A model generated the notes under the pieces. It saw only the letters and a program-made list of their open reading frames with translations. It ran no database searches and was not told the DNA's origin. A program made the position numbers and the translations under genes. From Citrobacter freundii (GTDB lineage Bacteria; Bacteroidota; Bacteroidia; Chitinophagales; Chitinophagaceae), in the NCBI GenBank assembly GCA_003243445.1, contig QFQQ01000136.1, positions 1 to 7,173 of the forward strand: 7,173 bases of DNA, in the 5' to 3' direction. The first letter of the stretch is position 1. Every line of letters starts with the position of its first letter. This document shows, piece after piece, positions 1 to 7,084 of the stretch.

Positions 1-7
1 ACAGACC

Positions 8-47
8 ATCTGCGCATCTGCGTGTTTTAGATCTGCGTAAATCTGCG
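8..47. repeat. ATCTGCG short-repeat cluster
   Basis: The heptamer ATCTGCG occurs four times, starting at 8, 16, 31 and 41, with irregular spacing (8, 15 and 10 bases). A fifth copy lies at the far right end of the window in the opposite orientation (7167-7173). The irregular spacing and lack of unique spacers exclude a CRISPR array. Clusters of this kind are, from general knowledge, frequent in intergenic DNA of Bacteroidota. No function is evident, and the cluster may continue beyond the left edge. Confidence 0.75.
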
Positions 48-54
48 GGCTCTG

Positions 55-73
55 TCCGCCGTAGCGAAGCGGA
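55..73. repeat. small GC-rich hairpin module within the left repeat
   Basis: TCCGC at 55-59 pairs with GCGGA at 69-73 around a 9-base loop. The segment from about 48 to 80 is 21 bases longer than the matching segment of the right-hand repeat copy (7154-7165), so this hairpin looks like an extra module inserted in the left copy. The stem is only 5 bp, so a structural role is uncertain. Confidence 0.4.
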
Positions 74-80
74 GGAGGGG

Positions 81-133
81 ACCTTACGCCATTCATAGAT
101 TTGGGTAACGATTAGCCCAAAGGGGGAGATTTA
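81..133 (+). repeat. left copy of flanking inverted repeat
   Basis: The 35 bases at 99-133 match the reverse complement of 7100-7134 at 33 of 35 positions; only 118 and 119 differ. The core ATTTGGGTAACGATTAGCC (99-117) is identical in both. An outer block ACCTTACGC (81-89) also matches (7145-7153), with 9 versus 10 bases in between, and AATCTGCG (40-47) matches 7166-7173. The element has no coding capacity. It resembles a dispersed non-coding repeat rather than insertion-sequence ends, because no transposase lies between the copies. Confidence 0.8.
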
Positions 134-240
134 ACATTCCTGCATAAGATGATTGTCTTTATATCTAAAATCAATATCCAGTATTAATTTGCATTTTCTT
201 TAATAGGCGGCTTAAAGTCTCCCCCCTGGGGGGAGATTTA
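122..240 (+). repeat. 12-base direct repeat flanking an AT-rich insert
   Basis: GGGGGAGATTTA occurs at 122-133 and again at 229-240. The sequence between them up to about 212 is AT-rich, has no open reading frame of note and has no counterpart in the right-hand repeat copy. Removing 134-240 joins 133 to GAGGGG at 241, which is what follows directly in the right copy (reverse complement of 7085-7099). The left copy is therefore best read as the right-copy arrangement plus a 107-base insert. The exact origin of the insert is inference. Confidence 0.6.
213..240 (-). terminator. strong palindromic hairpin after the kinase gene, possible terminator
   Basis: TAAA(g)TCTCCCCCC at 213-226 pairs with GGGGGGAGATTTA at 228-240, giving a stem of up to 13 bp with one bulged G (217) and a minimal loop at T227. 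It lies 10 bases beyond the stop codon of the histidine kinase gene, where the operon would be expected to end. There is no proper U-tract after the stem in the leftward transcript (CTTTAAG follows), so classical intrinsic termination is uncertain. The sequence also fits a dispersed palindromic repeat, and it may serve both roles. Confidence 0.4.
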
Positions 241-250
241 GAGGGGGCCC

Positions 251-3200
251 CTACGCCATCGGATTTACTATCGGCAATTCAACATGAAACGTAGTTCCAA
301 ATCCCTTCTTCGTTTCAAACCAAATCCTTCCCCTTGCCTGTTCCACAATTCCCTTGCACATCGCAAGCCCAAGCCCCGTTCCGGATGATTTTGTTGTGAA
401 ATTCGGAATGAATATGCGCGATTGCATTTCCTCTGCGATCCCCTCCCCATTATCCTTAATACTTATCCGGATCATGCCACCTTCTACCAATTCCATTACT
501 TCTATCCGTGAATGATCTTTTGAACCGCGAGCCTCTACAGCATTAGCAAAGAGGTTGGTGAACAAGCGGTTCATCTGCGTTTTATCCGCATGCATCAATG
601 CCTTGCGATTTACAGGGTTCCAGATGAATTCCGTATTCGGATCTGCGCTGTATAATTCCTGTAATGAACGGATCACGCTGTGCAGATCGAACTCTTCAAT
701 ATTGGTGTTGCCGATATTGGCAAATTGAGAAAAGTCCGCCGCGATCTTTGACAGGTGATCGATCTGCTCTACAAGCGTATTAGCTACGCTACTGGACAGT
801 TCCTTTACGTTAGGTTGATTATTATTGATCGCTTTCTGAAGATACTGGATACTCAGTTTCATCGGCGTCAGCGGGTTCTTGATCTCATGCGCTACCTGGC
901 GGGCCATTTCGCGCCATGCCTCTTCCCTTTCTGTTTTGGCAAGTGCCGCGGCTGATTCTTCCAGCTTCGCCACCATCTTGTTGTATTCTTTTACGAGGTC
1001 ACCGATCTCATCATCACGGTTCCACTCGATCTCTTCGTTCATTTTACCAAGATTCACATCCTTCATCTTATTGCTGATAATAGAGAATGACCGCGTGATA
1101 CGGTTGGTAATGTACAATGCGATCAGACCGGCCACCAGAAGGATAAATGCATTCAGGTTGATCACGGTAACGATAAAGTTGGAAATCTCCTGGTCAAGCT
1201 CGGGCTGTGAGGTGAAATAAGGTATGCCGATGTATGCATAGGCTTTTCCTTCCTTATCCCTCACCGGGCCATAAATACTGAGATAAGTCAGATTAGCGAT
1301 CTTTTCTTCCTGCACGTGTTGCACCTGGTTCAAGCGGCTCAAACGGAAAAATGCACCTGGCTCCATCTTTTTACTCAGCACACCTCTTTCATACACATTA
1401 TCCTCGGAAGAGATCTGCATATCGCCGGCGAGGTCATACACATTCACATCCACGCCATGTATCTCGGAAACTTCCTGTACAAGGCTCTGCACGCTTTTAC
1501 CGGTTGCAGAATCATTGATCACCACCATGCCCGTCTCCAGGTCATCCGGCTTCACGCGATCCTCCATCTCCGCCACCATGATCTTCATTGTCTTGCTCAG
1601 CTTGTCGCTGTTGGTCCGGTTGTATCTTGTCTTGAAGAAGTTGATCGTTGCAATACCAATGATGATAAATGAGAATATGCTGATAAAAATGATCGTACTG
1701 TGTACCTGATTCCGGATGTTGAAATGAAAGAATCGCCGGAAGCCATAAGGATCATACACCGCTTTTACCAGCAGGGAAAGGATCTGAACGACCAGGATCA
1801 GGAAGAGGAATGAGCTGAATATATAAGAGAACAGCGTAATGGTCTCTATCAGCGTATCCTGTTTACGTGTGATCACAACGATCCGCTGATTATCTGCCTT
1901 GAACCAAAGCTCATCGTAATCACCGTTCACCTTCCGAGTGGTCTCATTATTGAGTGAAGATACCTGCGCATCGGTAAGTCTTGTTGCAAACGGATATTTA
2001 TTGGAGAGCTCGGTCAGCTTCCGCTGGTTATAAATTGCGTAAGAATAGATCGGCGAGTTTTCAGGATCATTGGATTTATTCTGTTTGAATAATTCTGCCA
2101 GCAATGCATCACTGGGATATTTATGCGGGTTGGAGATGATGAACATATACCCCATATTCCGCCCCGCGGAGTCTTGTATATTTTTCTCCGTGATGAATGT
2201 ATACTGATCAAAAGCGGTTTCATAGTAATACGTTCCGGGCATCCTCGTTGCATGCGATTGCTGAGAGACGATCGTTCTCAATGCATCAAACTTGGTTGGA
2301 TCCGGATTTACAAGCCCCTTCCCCGTTGAATCGTATACGTATATTTTTGTCTCAAATTGTGAAGAGTAAGGACTGTATAGCGCAGCATTGATACTATCCC
2401 GGATTTCAATACTGCTGTCAAACGAACGAAATCGATCTAAATTAGCAGAAAGAAAATCATTATCAAGATAGTTGAACGCAATGCTCATCATCCGCTCAGT
2501 TGATTCATCAGCCAGCTGGGTGAGCTTTCCAGCATAATACTTCCGTCTTGCCCATTCCGCTTTTTTGTTTTCAACCAGCATGATCGCTGCAATGGATACG
2601 GAAAATACAAAGATCCAGAAGATGATACCGGCGATATTGATCCTGATCCTGTTCAGGATCACCCCTTCCCTGTTCACCAGCCATGTGTAAATCAGCAACC
2701 ACACCAGTACCGGTATATAGAACAATACAGTAGGATCACCGGTTTTCAGGGTCAGAAATACCAGGCCTGAAAATGCGATCGCAAAATATACCAGCCATAC
2801 TTCTCCCCGTAAAAAAGGAAAAATGATCCGGAATAAAAGCTGTGTAAAGTAGTAATAAGAGAGCGACAAAGTTGCCAGTACAAAAAAACCAACCACCGTA
2901 TACCGGTCGAGACTCCAGAAGTTCGTTACGTCGAACGAGATCTTTGAATCAGCTACGATACTGCGTATGATGGAAGAGATCAGGAAGGTTGACAGGATCA
3001 GCAGGATCAATGACATCAAACCTGTCGCCATCTTCATCCATTGCGGCCATGTGCTGACAAAGCTCTCCAGCTTCTGCACTTTATACCAGGTGAATAAGAC
3101 CAGCCAGCAGAAGAATACCGAGTTCATCAACAGATCACCCAACGATCGCTGGACAAACGTAGAACCATATACAGTCGGATCGAATAACTCGAATTGCCGC

Positions 3201-4009
3201 AGGTTAAGCAATGAAGGTGCCCAGTAAATGACCATTCTTATCACAAGCAGGGAACCACCGAGAAAAAGCACGCCTTTCCAAAGCCTTTGCTGCGACAACG
3301 ATTCTGCGATCAGATGCACAAAAAGCAACAGCAATAGCAAACCGCTGAAGCGAAGCAGTATCGTTAATGCATTATTGTAAGGAATGATCCCTGTATTTTT
3401 ACTCTTCAGGTAAAAGATCGGTTTACCTGAGATCGATTTTACCCGGTAAGCGGTAACAGAATCACTCAGCTGCACACGCTTATCAGCCGTACTGCTGTAA
3501 GCAAATTTCTCCGGCAAATAATCCGGAAGCCAGTAAGCCGATCTGAACGGGATCGTTGCGTACACGATCACCCTGCCGGATTGCAGCGTTACAAATTTTT
3601 TGATCAGGAAGTAATATCCATTCTCCAGTTTCACCCCTTCCTCTATTTCTCCACTACGGAATGAGCTCTCCGGTGGAATATTTGCCTGTGTGTTCCAGAA
3701 GCGAAGAGACAGGGTGCTGTCATCCGATTGTTTATACAGAAAGATCCCGTATTTTTTTGAGGTGGTCTTTTCGAGATCCTGAAGTGGTTCTACATTTTCC
3801 GCCAGGCGAAAAAGCAATGCGGTATCTGTAAGGAATTGATTGAAGTCTTCTTCATGTTTCTGCAGATATTTCTGTGCAAGGCGGACTTCGTCGGTAACAG
3901 TTGACCGGTTCGTGTAGATCTTATTGAAAAAAAATGAGAGCGTAAAAAGCAGTAGTGCCAGTACGAGCAAGCTGTATTTTACCCGGTTATTTGAGAGTAT
4001 GGGGTTCAC
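251..4009 (-). CDS. large multi-pass NtrY-like sensor histidine kinase
   Basis: This 1252-residue inner-membrane sensor kinase should autophosphorylate on His1041 and pass the phosphate to a response regulator. Residues 12-29 form an N-terminal membrane anchor, followed by an exported region (30-212). A run of about eight membrane segments spans 215-478, a second large exported region covers 479-720, two more segments lie at about 721-747 and 770-791, a third exported region covers 792-943, and the last segment is 944-967. HAMP follows (about 967-1019, with DEIGDL), then HisKA with HEIKNPLTP at 1041-1049. The HATPase has an N-box NLFANAVEA (Asn1156), DNGEG (1186-1190), FIPNFTTK (1200-1207) and GTGLGL (1210-1215). 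The H-box and F-box resemble NtrY/NtrB kinases. The start is GTG, overlapping the mazG stop by 4 bases; the first in-frame Met after residue 1 is around 258, so this start is needed to include the first membrane segment. No receiver domain is fused and no regulator gene is in the window. The ligand is unknown. Confidence 0.93.
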   Translation of the reverse strand: MNPILSNNRVKYSLLVLALLLFTLSFFFNKIYTNRSTVTDEVRLAQKYLQKHEEDFNQFLTDTALLFRLAENVEPLQDLEKTTSKKYGIFLYKQSDDSTLSLRFWNTQANIPPESSFRSGEIEEGVKLENGYYFLIKKFVTLQSGRVIVYATIPFRSAYWLPDYLPEKFAYSSTADKRVQLSDSVTAYRVKSISGKPIFYLKSKNTGIIPYNNALTILLRFSGLLLLLLFVHLIAESLSQQRLWKGVLFLGGSLLVIRMVIYWAPSLLNLRQFELFDPTVYGSTFVQRSLGDLLMNSVFFCWLVLFTWYKVQKLESFVSTWPQWMKMATGLMSLILLILSTFLISSIIRSIVADSKISFDVTNFWSLDRYTVVGFFVLATLSLSYYYFTQLLFRIIFPFLRGEVWLVYFAIAFSGLVFLTLKTGDPTVLFYIPVLVWLLIYTWLVNREGVILNRIRINIAGIIFWIFVFSVSIAAIMLVENKKAEWARRKYYAGKLTQLADESTERMMSIAFNYLDNDFLSANLDRFRSFDSSIEIRDSINAALYSPYSSQFETKIYVYDSTGKGLVNPDPTKFDALRTIVSQQSHATRMPGTYYYETAFDQYTFITEKNIQDSAGRNMGYMFIISNPHKYPSDALLAELFKQNKSNDPENSPIYSYAIYNQRKLTELSNKYPFATRLTDAQVSSLNNETTRKVNGDYDELWFKADNQRIVVITRKQDTLIETITLFSYIFSSFLFLILVVQILSLLVKAVYDPYGFRRFFHFNIRNQVHSTIIFISIFSFIIIGIATINFFKTRYNRTNSDKLSKTMKIMVAEMEDRVKPDDLETGMVVINDSATGKSVQSLVQEVSEIHGVDVNVYDLAGDMQISSEDNVYERGVLSKKMEPGAFFRLSRLNQVQHVQEEKIANLTYLSIYGPVRDKEGKAYAYIGIPYFTSQPELDQEISNFIVTVINLNAFILLVAGLIALYITNRITRSFSIISNKMKDVNLGKMNEEIEWNRDDEIGDLVKEYNKMVAKLEESAAALAKTEREEAWREMARQVAHEIKNPLTPMKLSIQYLQKAINNNQPNVKELSSSVANTLVEQIDHLSKIAADFSQFANIGNTNIEEFDLHSVIRSLQELYSADPNTEFIWNPVNRKALMHADKTQMNRLFTNLFANAVEARGSKDHSRIEVMELVEGGMIRISIKDNGEGIAEEMQSRIFIPNFTTKSSGTGLGLAMCKGIVEQARGRIWFETKKGFGTTFHVELPIVNPMA

Positions 4010-4791
4010 TTATGCCGTTGCTGTTTAATGCTGTTCCAGATAGCGTCCATTTCTTCGAGGCTCATGCTTGCCAGGTCTTTTCCCTGCTTTAAGGCTTGTT
4101 CTTCCATCTGGGTAAAGCGGTGGATGAATTTTTTGTTGGTTCGTTCCAGGGCATTTTCGGCATCCACCTGCAAAAACCGTGCGTAATTGATCATTGAAAA
4201 CACCAGATCGCCAAATTCCTCCTCTATTTTATCCTGTTCGCCGCCTGCGATCGCCTCTTTCAGCTCCCGCGTTTCCTCTTCCACCTTATCCCAAACCTGT
4301 TCTTTATTGTCCCATTCAAAGCCTACCTGCTTTGCCTTTTCCTGCAGCCGCATGGCTTTCACCGTTGACGGAAGCGAGCGCGGCACTCCACTCAATACAG
4401 ACTTCTTGCCTTCTTTCAGCTTGAGCTTTTCCCAGTTCTTCTTCACGTCTTCCTCATCATTCACTTTCACATCGCCGTAAATATGCGGGTGACGGGCCAC
4501 CAGTTTATCCGAGATCGCATCGATCACCTGCTGCAGGGTAAACTGCTCCTGTTCGCTGCCGATCTTGGCATAAAACACAATATGAAGCAGCAGATCACCG
4601 AGCTCTTCCTTTATGCCTTTCCAATCACCTTCCGTGATCGCATCCGCCAACTCAAATGTTTCTTCAATCGTCATCTGGCGCAGGGTCTGTATGGTCTGCT
4701 TCCTGTCCCAGGGGCATTTTTCCCTGAGTTCATCCATGATCTTCACCAGGCGTTGAAACGAATCATTGAGTGCGGGTTGATTGGTATCCAT
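4006..4791 (-). CDS. mazG: MazG nucleoside triphosphate pyrophosphohydrolase
   Basis: This 261-residue cytoplasmic enzyme matches the two-domain E. coli MazG (about 263 residues), which hydrolyses (d)NTPs to the monophosphate and pyrophosphate and is linked to nucleotide-pool cleaning and to lowering ppGpp levels under starvation. The N-terminal domain shows CPWD at 26-29, the metal-binding helix EETFE (43-47) and EELGD (62-66). The C-terminal domain shows a second set, EEETRE (171-176) and EEFGD (191-195), so both domains keep acidic Mg2+-binding residues. KNWEKLK (118-124) followed by SGVPRSLPS (134-142) is the usual linker of full-length MazG. ATG is the start, 12 bases after the DUF3667 gene, with no clear Shine-Dalgarno. 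The stop overlaps the GTG of the kinase gene (GTGA), which implies translational coupling. There is no mazEF toxin-antitoxin pair nearby. The family assignment is secure; the substrate range is not visible in the sequence. Confidence 0.96.
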   Translation of the reverse strand: MDTNQPALNDSFQRLVKIMDELREKCPWDRKQTIQTLRQMTIEETFELADAITEGDWKGIKEELGDLLLHIVFYAKIGSEQEQFTLQQVIDAISDKLVARHPHIYGDVKVNDEEDVKKNWEKLKLKEGKKSVLSGVPRSLPSTVKAMRLQEKAKQVGFEWDNKEQVWDKVEEETRELKEAIAGGEQDKIEEEFGDLVFSMINYARFLQVDAENALERTNKKFIHRFTQMEEQALKQGKDLASMSLEEMDAIWNSIKQQRHK

Positions 4792-4803
4792 AATGAATCA
4801 GTG

Positions 4804-5886
4804 TTAAATTTGAAATACAGAGATCAGTCCGAACAATCCAAGCAGCAAGATGATCATCACAAAACCGAGGAAATTGAGCAGCAGGAATTTTAAAAATGTT
4901 TTCCCGCGGCCCTGCCTGTAAAATCTGCGCATGGCCTTGTACATATGAAAAGGCCAGGCCAGTATCAATACAAACAGGATCACATCCCAGATGGCCCAAT
5001 GCGTCAGGTCCGTCAGTTTACCCAGCAGGATCATCGTCAGCAGCAGTATAAAACTGAATATGTAATGATGGATGGAAAAGATGCCGTGATCCGCATAATA
5101 GAATTCTTTTCTTCTCCGTACATATAGCAGTTTTAATATCAATGCAAATAACGGAAGGGATACGAACAGCAGATACGGCAGGTTATGCAAAAAGATATCC
5201 AGGATCTTACGGGCAGCTTCTTCCCTTCCATAATTCTCTTTCATCTTCAGCACTTTCTTATTCCATATCCGTTTGAGCCAATCATCGCGCCGGTCAGCCG
5301 ACATTGCGGCCTGCTCCTTTTCATATTCAGCAACGGTGCTTGCTTCACTGCCGATCAGCGGCAGTGCGAACCGCTTATTCCTGGGATCCTCTATCTGTTC
5401 GAGGATCTGGAATGTAATTATTTTGGATGAATCCATCAGCAGTTCACGTTTGCGGATATCGATCCGGTTATCCGGGTTCGCTTTCAGCCTGTTGTCAAGG
5501 ATCTCAAGCTGTTTCTTCCGCTGATTGTATGTGAGGGGTGCATCTTTAGAGCTTCCGGATAGTTTTTCCGGCGTCTTTGACCCGAAAAACACCAGGAAAA
5601 AGATCGCTGAAGTAAATACGTACATCCGCACGGGGTTCAGGTAGCTCATTCGCCTTCCTTTCATGTATTCCGATGAAAGGAAACCGGGTCTGAACAGCAG
5701 GTCTTTCAACGTTTCAAAGAATTTGCCGTCGAAATGCGTGATATCAGTAAAAAAGTGCATGAACATTGTCCAGAAAGTCTCTTTGGGTTCAATGTTCTCC
5801 TGCCCGCATGCCTGGCAATACCGCCCCTGTACCGTTGCGCCACAATTGAGGCAATTCTTTTCTTTCCGTTCGTGGCCGTGCGACAT
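4804..5886 (-). CDS. DUF3667-family zinc-ribbon membrane protein
   Basis: This 360-residue protein starts with a zinc ribbon, CLNCG at 12-16 and CQACGQ at 24-29, so Cys12, Cys15, Cys24 and Cys27 probably bind one zinc. A conserved region follows, with FETLKDLLFRPG (57-68) and YMKGRRMSYLNPVRMYVF (74-91) leading into a membrane segment at about 86-102. A charged, probably soluble region spans 103-230. Four further membrane segments are likely at about 232-254, 272-289, 296-314 and 330-356. The motif YADHGIFSIHHYIFSF (264-279) matches the histidine-containing signature I associate with DUF3667 proteins of Bacteroidota. The biochemical role of the family is unknown. It is the first gene of the probable operon, 12 bases before mazG. 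The ATG is preceded by an A/T-rich leader with no Shine-Dalgarno, and I saw no convincing -33/-7 pair upstream. The family call rests on recalled motif patterns. Confidence 0.85.
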   Translation of the reverse strand: MSHGHERKEKNCLNCGATVQGRYCQACGQENIEPKETFWTMFMHFFTDITHFDGKFFETLKDLLFRPGFLSSEYMKGRRMSYLNPVRMYVFTSAIFFLVFFGSKTPEKLSGSSKDAPLTYNQRKKQLEILDNRLKANPDNRIDIRKRELLMDSSKIITFQILEQIEDPRNKRFALPLIGSEASTVAEYEKEQAAMSADRRDDWLKRIWNKKVLKMKENYGREEAARKILDIFLHNLPYLLFVSLPLFALILKLLYVRRRKEFYYADHGIFSIHHYIFSFILLLTMILLGKLTDLTHWAIWDVILFVLILAWPFHMYKAMRRFYRQGRGKTFLKFLLLNFLGFVMIILLLGLFGLISVFQI

Positions 5887-5965
5887 GTAATTTTTTTGCT
5901 AAAAATAAGTACAAACGCCCCAATAAATGACTGTTTTACGGTGCGTAATGAAATTTTTTGGGAGC

Positions 5966-5997
5966 TTGGTCGTTAGTGAACAATTGAAGTAATTTCG
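5966..5997 (+). promoter_or_regulatory. candidate Bacteroidota-type promoter for the YD-repeat gene
   Basis: TTG at 5966-5968 and TAATTTCG at 5990-5997 are separated by 21 bases. They resemble the Bacteroidota primary-sigma consensus TTTG and TAnnTTTG, with one mismatch in the -7 element (C for T) and only a partial -33 element. Transcription would begin near 6003-6006, which would place the heptamer arrays and inverted repeat in a leader of about 165 bases. The match is weak and could be chance in A/T-rich DNA. Confidence 0.25.
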
Positions 5998-6024
5998 CAG
6001 GATCGGTTGCGCGTTGCCCGATTT

Positions 6025-6136
6025 TCCGATGGTCGATGTTCGATGGTCGGGTTTCAGGACGCCGGGATTAAAATTGAAACTATTACTTAAGCGGAAAAGC
6101 TTCGACCTGATCGATCATCGAACATCGCGCATCGGA
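6025..6136 (+). repeat. imperfect inverted repeat made of heptamer arrays
   Basis: The arm at 6025-6049 matches the reverse complement of 6112-6136 at 22 of 25 positions, across a 62-base central segment. Each arm is a tandem heptamer array: CGATGGT, CGATGTT, CGATGGT at 6027-6047, and ATCGATC, ATCGAAC, ATCGCGC, ATCGGAC at 6110-6137. A related pair, GGTTGCG and CGTTGCC, precedes it at 6005-6018. The right arm ends 34 bases before the start codon of the YD-repeat gene. If transcribed, the arms could form a long stem, but a role in expression is not shown; such heptamer arrays may simply be dispersed intergenic repeats. Confidence 0.7.
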
Positions 6137-6170
6137 CAACCATGGAAAAGTCGCGTTAAAAAACCTTTGA

Positions 6171-7007
6171 ATGAAACACACCCTTCTCCTCCTCATCCTT
6201 CTCTCCACCCTGACCGGCTTCGGCCAGTACTATTACAAAGACCTGCTGGATGCCAGTGCCAATACCGAAAAGATGAAGGTATATAAGGCCAACAATGTGG
6301 CGACGGTGACGGCAACGGGTTATGATTCGAGAGGCGCAAAGACGACAGATTTTAATGAGATCCATGAGGTGTTTGCCGCGCAGAATATGATCAAAGTGTC
6401 TACCCGCAACGGACAGTCGATCGTGCGGATGTATTACCGGTTTGATGCGCAGGGAAGAATTCTGTCCATTTCAGATTCTACCAATGGTATTGCAAGCCGT
6501 ACCAGCTATCAATACTCGGGCAATAATATTGTTTCGGTAAGAACAGAATCAAAAGATTCAGCAAATGACTTCAGCTCAACGGAAGATCATATCTGGCTCT
6601 ACAACTCCGCAGGTAAACCCGAAAAAATGTGGAAGATCGTGAATGGAAAAGACAGTACTGAATATCGCTTTACGCTTGACGAAAAAGGCAATGTGGCCGA
6701 CGAACAACTGATCAGACGCGGTACGGGCATCGATCCGTTTTATTTTTATTATGATGAAGAAAACAGACTGACTGATATCGCCCGGTACAATGCCCGCGCA
6801 AAAAAGATCCTTCCGGACTTTATGTTTGAATACGACGAGCAGAACCGCGTCATCCAAAAGATCACTACATTGTCTACCGTCCGTCCCGACTATCTTACCT
6901 GGAGATATATTTTTAATGACAAAGGATTGAAAACGAAAGAGGCGTTGTTTAATAAACAAAAGGAATTGACGGGAAGGATTGATTATGTATATACGTTCAG
7001 GCAGTAA
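6171..7007 (+). CDS. secreted YD/RHS-like repeat protein, function unknown
   Basis: This 278-residue protein begins with a typical Sec signal peptide (MKHTLLLLILLSTLTGFG, likely cleaved before Gln19); there is no lipobox cysteine, so it is probably periplasmic or released. The mature part is built from degenerate repeats of the aromatic-[D/N]-x2-[G/N]-[R/K/N] type: YDSRGA (51), YRFDAQGR (89), LYNSAGK (143), FTLDEKGN (167), YYDEENR (193), FEYDEQNR (219) and YIFNDKG (246). These resemble YD repeats of RHS proteins, which fold as beta strands, but the protein is far too short for an RHS shell, and it has no DPxG cleavage motif or C-terminal toxin. ATG is chosen because it opens the signal peptide; there is no Shine-Dalgarno, and the sequence just upstream is A-rich. 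It stands alone on the plus strand, divergent from the operon. I do not recognise a specific function. Confidence 0.85.
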   Translation: MKHTLLLLILLSTLTGFGQYYYKDLLDASANTEKMKVYKANNVATVTATGYDSRGAKTTDFNEIHEVFAAQNMIKVSTRNGQSIVRMYYRFDAQGRILSISDSTNGIASRTSYQYSGNNIVSVRTESKDSANDFSSTEDHIWLYNSAGKPEKMWKIVNGKDSTEYRFTLDEKGNVADEQLIRRGTGIDPFYFYYDEENRLTDIARYNARAKKILPDFMFEYDEQNRVIQKITTLSTVRPDYLTWRYIFNDKGLKTKEALFNKQKELTGRIDYVYTFRQ

Positions 7008-7084
7008 AATCTCGAGAGCGTGTACTCCTCACCTACAATTAAAATTCAATGTCGTTTAGTTAACGGAAAACTATTCGACCGCCT

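Noticed and set aside
8..47. Possible CRISPR array from repeated ATCTGCG
   Set aside because: The unit is only 7 bases, the spacing is irregular and there are no spacers or cas genes.
4006..4791. Toxin-antitoxin or phage-defence reading of mazG
   Set aside because: It is the full two-domain cellular MazG, with no mazE/mazF partner or defence genes next to it.
4483..4893. 136-residue plus-strand open frame opposite mazG
   Set aside because: It is antisense to well-conserved mazG codons and to the operon junction, and shows no recognisable domain.
6014..6286. 90-residue plus-strand open frame spanning the heptamer repeats
   Set aside because: It starts in the inverted repeat and runs out of frame across the signal-peptide region of the gene at 6171; its composition is repeat-driven.
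6576..6959. 127-residue minus-strand open frame opposite the YD-repeat gene
   Set aside because: It lies wholly antisense to a gene with a clear signal peptide and repeats; it looks like a shadow of that gene.
7008..7084. Terminator for the YD-repeat gene
   Set aside because: No stable stem followed by a T-tract is visible; CTCGAGAG and GCCT/AGGC pairings are too short to support a call.
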